From Nitrospirota bacterium (lineage in GTDB: Bacteria > Nitrospirota_A > Leptospirillia > Leptospirillales > Leptospirillaceae), in contig JAJYPO010000025.1 of assembly GCA_021795275.1 (NCBI GenBank), positions 1 to 16,783 on the forward strand: 16,783 bases of DNA. The letters are read 5' to 3'. Under the pieces are notes generated by a model. That model was not told the origin of the DNA. It saw nothing but the letters and a program-made list of their open reading frames with translations, and ran no database searches. Of the stretch, positions 14,121 through 16,783 are shown piece by piece. The number at the start of each line of letters is the position of its first letter. Within the stretch, counting starts at the first letter, position 1. Made by a program: the position numbers and the translations under genes.

Positions 14121-15261
14121 CGACGACCCTTTCCTGCTCATGGTCAAAAAGCTCCGGAAAGACGGGAAGGGAGATCACCTCCCGGCAAAGCTTGTCCGAC
14201 GCGGGGAGCGGAGCCGTCTCAGGGAGAAGGCCTGAAAAGGCCTCCTGGCGGTGGAGAGGGATCGGATAGTAGACCTCGGAGCCGATGGCCCGCTCCGAGA
14301 GAAGGTTCCGGAGCGCGTCCCGGCGGCCCTCCCCCTCGATCCGGAGGGTGTACTGATGGTAGACATGGTGACAGTCCGGAAGGGGGATGGGAGTGAAGAC
14401 CCCCGGAATGTCCCGGAAGGCCTCATTGTAGCGCATGGCCAGCGCCTGGCGTCTCGCGGTCCACTCCGCAAGACGGGGAAGCTTGACCGAGAGGATCCTC
14501 GCCTGCAGGGCGTCGAGCCGGGCGCTGTAGCCCATCTCTTCGTGCTCGTAGCGCTTGCGGCTTCCGTGAACGCGAAGGCGGAGAATGTGGTCCGCGAAGT
14601 CATCGCTTTCGCTTGTCACGAGCCCCCCATCTCCGGCCCCTCCCAGATTCTTGGTCGGAAAGAAGGAATATGCGGCGGCATTGCTGAAGAGTCCTGGCGG
14701 ATGGCCGTTATGCCGGGCCCCTACCGCCTGGCAGGCATCCTCGACAATCCAGAGACCGTGGGAGCGGGCCACCTGGAAAAGCCCTTCCATGTCGACCATC
14801 TGGCCATAGAGATGAATGGCCATCACCCCGGCCAGGGGATGGTTCCCCCGACGGGTCACAGGCCGGTTGTCCGGTCCGGGGCGGGTCTCCTCGCGCAGGA
14901 ATCGGTCGAGAACATCGGGGGTCAGGAGAAAGGAGGAAGGATCGACATCGAGGAAGACCGGCCTTCCTCCGGCGAGGGAGACGGCGCTGGCCGAGGCGAA
15001 GAAGGTGAAAGAGGGGACAAGGACCCCCTGCCCCCGGAGGAGTCCCGAGGCGACGAGGGAGAGGACGAGGGCATCCGTTCCGGATGAAACCCCGACCGCC
15101 CGGGAGAGGCCGAAAGCCCCCGCGAACTGCCTTTCGAAATCGGCGACTGTCGGACCGAGGATGAACTGCTGGCTTTTAAAGACGGGAAGAACGGCCTCCT
15201 GGATCTCTTTTTCCATGGACGCGTACTGGCGGGTCAGGTCGAAGAACGGGACGGGGGTCAT
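14092..15261 (-). CDS. DegT/DnrJ/EryC1/StrS-family PLP aminotransferase (sugar aminotransferase type)
   Basis: Fold-type-I PLP enzyme, 389 residues, usually acting on nucleotide-linked keto-sugars during synthesis of surface polysaccharide. Family features in order: FFDLTRQY at the N-terminus, SSGTDAL at 59-65, PSFTFFAS, the PLP-contacting D175 in VEDACQA, and the PLP lysine K204 in FFPTKNLGG. These are followed by the RLRVHGSRKRYEH and GYSARLDALQA segments typical of the WbpE/ArnB branch. The ATG at 15261 is 2 nt after the stop of the TPR-LysM gene, so translation is probably coupled. The 3' end overlaps bioD. It is not a class III enzyme, so it should not be taken for the biotin enzyme BioA. 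The substrate is unknown. Confidence 0.92.
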   Translation of the reverse strand: MTPVPFFDLTRQYASMEKEIQEAVLPVFKSQQFILGPTVADFERQFAGAFGLSRAVGVSSGTDALVLSLVASGLLRGQGVLVPSFTFFASASAVSLAGGRPVFLDVDPSSFLLTPDVLDRFLREETRPGPDNRPVTRRGNHPLAGVMAIHLYGQMVDMEGLFQVARSHGLWIVEDACQAVGARHNGHPPGLFSNAAAYSFFPTKNLGGAGDGGLVTSESDDFADHILRLRVHGSRKRYEHEEMGYSARLDALQARILSVKLPRLAEWTARRQALAMRYNEAFRDIPGVFTPIPLPDCHHVYHQYTLRIEGEGRRDALRNLLSERAIGSEVYYPIPLHRQEAFSGLLPETAPLPASDKLCREVISLPVFPELFDHEQERVVDAVRTFFRG

Positions 15262-15263
15262 GG

Positions 15264-16783
15264 TCAGGCAACATCCGTGAAAAAAGGGTTGTGGTTTTGA
15301 GTGAGACCGGGGGAAAGGGATTGTCCCGGGCTCAGGGTCGAGGCGCCGCGCGGCGATTTCCGGACATCCCGCTGGGAAGGGGTGAAGACCGGAATGGTCA
15401 GGACCGTTCCCCAGGGAAGGTTGTTCGGATTGCTGACGCGGGAACGGTTTGCCTTCTCAAGGAGCTTCCAGTATCGGGGCGACCCGTAGACGTTCGCCTT
15501 GGCGGCGATGGACTGAAGAGTGTCCCCCGACTCCACCCGGTAGTACCGGAGAGGCCCGGAGGGGGGATGGAGCCGGACCCAGAGACGGACCGCCTGGCGA
15601 AGGTCGCCGATGAAGGCCGGATCCTTTTGGGCATACCACGAGAGGTACCTGAGGACTCTCCGGTGGCGAAGGGGATGGATCATGATGGACTCCCTCATGT
15701 GCGCCCTCGAGAGGGAATCGAGAAATTCCGGAAGAGGAGCGGAGGGGGGAACAGCCCCCTTGGGGAGAAGAAAGGAAAGAAGCAGATTTTTTCTGTCTTC
15801 GCTAAGGGGGTGGTCTTTCATGGAAAGGGCGAGGTGATGCTCGATGCGTCCCTCATGGTCGAGGACGGTGGGATCGTGGGGCATGGCGGCCAGCGCACGC
15901 GTCTCTTCGCGAAGGGCCTTCAGATAGTGTCCCTGTCGGTCATAGAGCCACCCCAGACTGTCGCGGTAGGCTCCATTTTTCGGATCGACAGTCAGGGCAT
16001 GGAGGATCATGTACCGGGCCTTGACCAGGTCCCCATGTTCGATAACCTCGGTGTAGCCCAGATAGTTGAGTGCGTCGGCGAAGCCCTTGTCGATTTCGAG
16101 GGTTTTCTTGAGGAGGCTGATCACCCGTGAAAGATAGCGCTTGTGGTCCCACTGGTCGTAGAGAATGGCCTTGTTGAAGATCAGGATCGGATTCCGGACG
16201 GAGAGCCGTTCGGCCTGGTCCAGAGACCTCAGTGCCAACCGATACTTTTTCTGATCCATGTAGGCCAGGGCGATCGAGAAGGAGATCTCCCATCGCTCGG
16301 GAGAGAGGCTTTTGGCGTCCTTCAGATAGAGGAGCGCCTTTGGGCTGTTGTCCAGCCTCCGATAGAGATCCCCAAGGTCGTAGGCGCCCTCGTAGAGATT
16401 GGGAAAGCGCCGGATCATCAGATGATAGGTGGCAATCGCCCGGGTGAAGTGCAGGGACTTCTCGTAGACTGACCCGAGGAAGGAAAGAAGGCGGGGATCC
16501 TCGGGATGAGTCCGGAGAATCTCCTCGATCTGGCGGATCGCTTCGTCGTAGCGGCTCTCCTGGACCAGAAGGGAGGAAAGGATCAGGGGAAGGCGGTTGT
16601 TGCTGGGGTGCTCCCCGATGGCCCTTTTGAGGAGGCGAACCGCTTCGGGATAGGCCTCGAGGGAGAAGTAGGTTTTGAGAAGCTTGACCTCGAGGTCGAT
16701 GCGTCCGACCTCCTGAAGGGAAAGCAGGGTTTCATAGTTTATGCGAGCCTTCTCCCATTCCCCCTTCCGCGAGTAGAGGTCGC
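15264..16783 (-). CDS. TPR-repeat protein with C-terminal LysM domain, 5' end outside the window
   Basis: The frame is open from the right edge to 15264, giving at least 505 residues; the N-terminus is missing. An ATG at 16418 is internal, because TPR-type sequence continues upstream of it (for example QESRYDEAIRQIEEILRTHP and YPEAVRLLKRAIGEHPSNN). Tandem TPR-like helices fill about 15800-16783. Near the C-terminus, at about 15390-15546, a LysM domain (YYRVESGDTLQSIAAKA, then WGTVLTIPVF) should bind peptidoglycan or other N-acetylglucosamine polymers. This predicts a periplasmic or outer-membrane-associated scaffold, although a signal peptide cannot be checked. It is followed after 2 nt by the DegT aminotransferase. 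No specific function is recognised. Confidence 0.85.
   Translation of the reverse strand, partial: DLYSRKGEWEKARINYETLLSLQEVGRIDLEVKLLKTYFSLEAYPEAVRLLKRAIGEHPSNNRLPLILSSLLVQESRYDEAIRQIEEILRTHPEDPRLLSFLGSVYEKSLHFTRAIATYHLMIRRFPNLYEGAYDLGDLYRRLDNSPKALLYLKDAKSLSPERWEISFSIALAYMDQKKYRLALRSLDQAERLSVRNPILIFNKAILYDQWDHKRYLSRVISLLKKTLEIDKGFADALNYLGYTEVIEHGDLVKARYMILHALTVDPKNGAYRDSLGWLYDRQGHYLKALREETRALAAMPHDPTVLDHEGRIEHHLALSMKDHPLSEDRKNLLLSFLLPKGAVPPSAPLPEFLDSLSRAHMRESIMIHPLRHRRVLRYLSWYAQKDPAFIGDLRQAVRLWVRLHPPSGPLRYYRVESGDTLQSIAAKANVYGSPRYWKLLEKANRSRVSNPNNLPWGTVLTIPVFTPSQRDVRKSPRGASTLSPGQSLSPGLTQNHNPFFTDVA

Noticed and set aside
14092..15261. Aminotransferase next to bioD considered as the biotin enzyme BioA
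   Set aside because: Motifs FFPTKNLGG and the C-terminal pattern belong to the DegT/StrS sugar aminotransferase family, not class III aminotransferases.
1..16783. tRNA, rRNA, CRISPR arrays, riboswitches and intact insertion sequences
   Set aside because: Reading both strands by eye gave no cloverleaf, regular spaced repeats, conserved riboswitch core or paired terminal repeats that I could support. A covariance-model search would be the decisive test.

Overview
This is a GC-rich, densely coded chromosomal window from a Gram-negative bacterium. Support for that comes from an AMIN-domain cell-wall amidase with a signal peptide, a periplasmic LpoA-like protein, tight gene packing, and frequent GTG and TTG starts behind good Shine-Dalgarno sites. 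The gene content fits a Nitrospirota (Leptospirillum-like) or deltaproteobacterial-type genome. That placement is an impression from gene order and protein style, not a demonstrated assignment. Apart from one transposase relic, all genes look like vertically inherited housekeeping or envelope genes.

Layout: (1) 49-3994, minus strand, one operon: a TPR plus periplasmic-binding-fold protein resembling penicillin-binding-protein activators, an M50 membrane metalloprotease and tryptophanyl-tRNA synthetase; a next gene may begin at the left edge. (2) 4219-6785, plus strand, divergent from (1): N-acetylmuramoyl-L-alanine amidase, 5-formyltetrahydrofolate cyclo-ligase and GTP cyclohydrolase I. The divergent promoter region carries a 19-nt dyad inside the predicted amidase promoter. 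(3) 6769-8772: an EamA/DMT transporter (minus) and a divergent LysR regulator (plus). (4) 8896-12856, plus strand, a tight run: folD, a metF-type reductase, panB, a ChaC-like protein with altered active-site motifs, and xthA. (5) 12857-13469: no intact gene, but a degraded IS transposase fragment. (6) 13470-16783, minus strand: a TPR-LysM protein running off the right edge, a DegT-family aminotransferase and bioD, tightly spaced or overlapping.

The strongest theme is folate and one-carbon metabolism. FolE starts pterin synthesis. The cyclo-ligase returns 5-formyl-THF to the active pool. FolD interconverts methylene-, methenyl- and formyl-THF, MetF reduces methylene-THF, and PanB uses methylene-THF to make ketopantoate. 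A second theme is the envelope: amidase, LpoA-like protein, M50 protease and TPR-LysM protein.

I found no clearly new defence or mobile system. The observations most worth following are the motif-altered ChaC-like protein with a small, well-initiated ORF just upstream, the dyad in the amidase promoter, and the two poorly characterised TPR envelope proteins. No tRNA, rRNA, CRISPR array or intact insertion sequence was recognised by eye.
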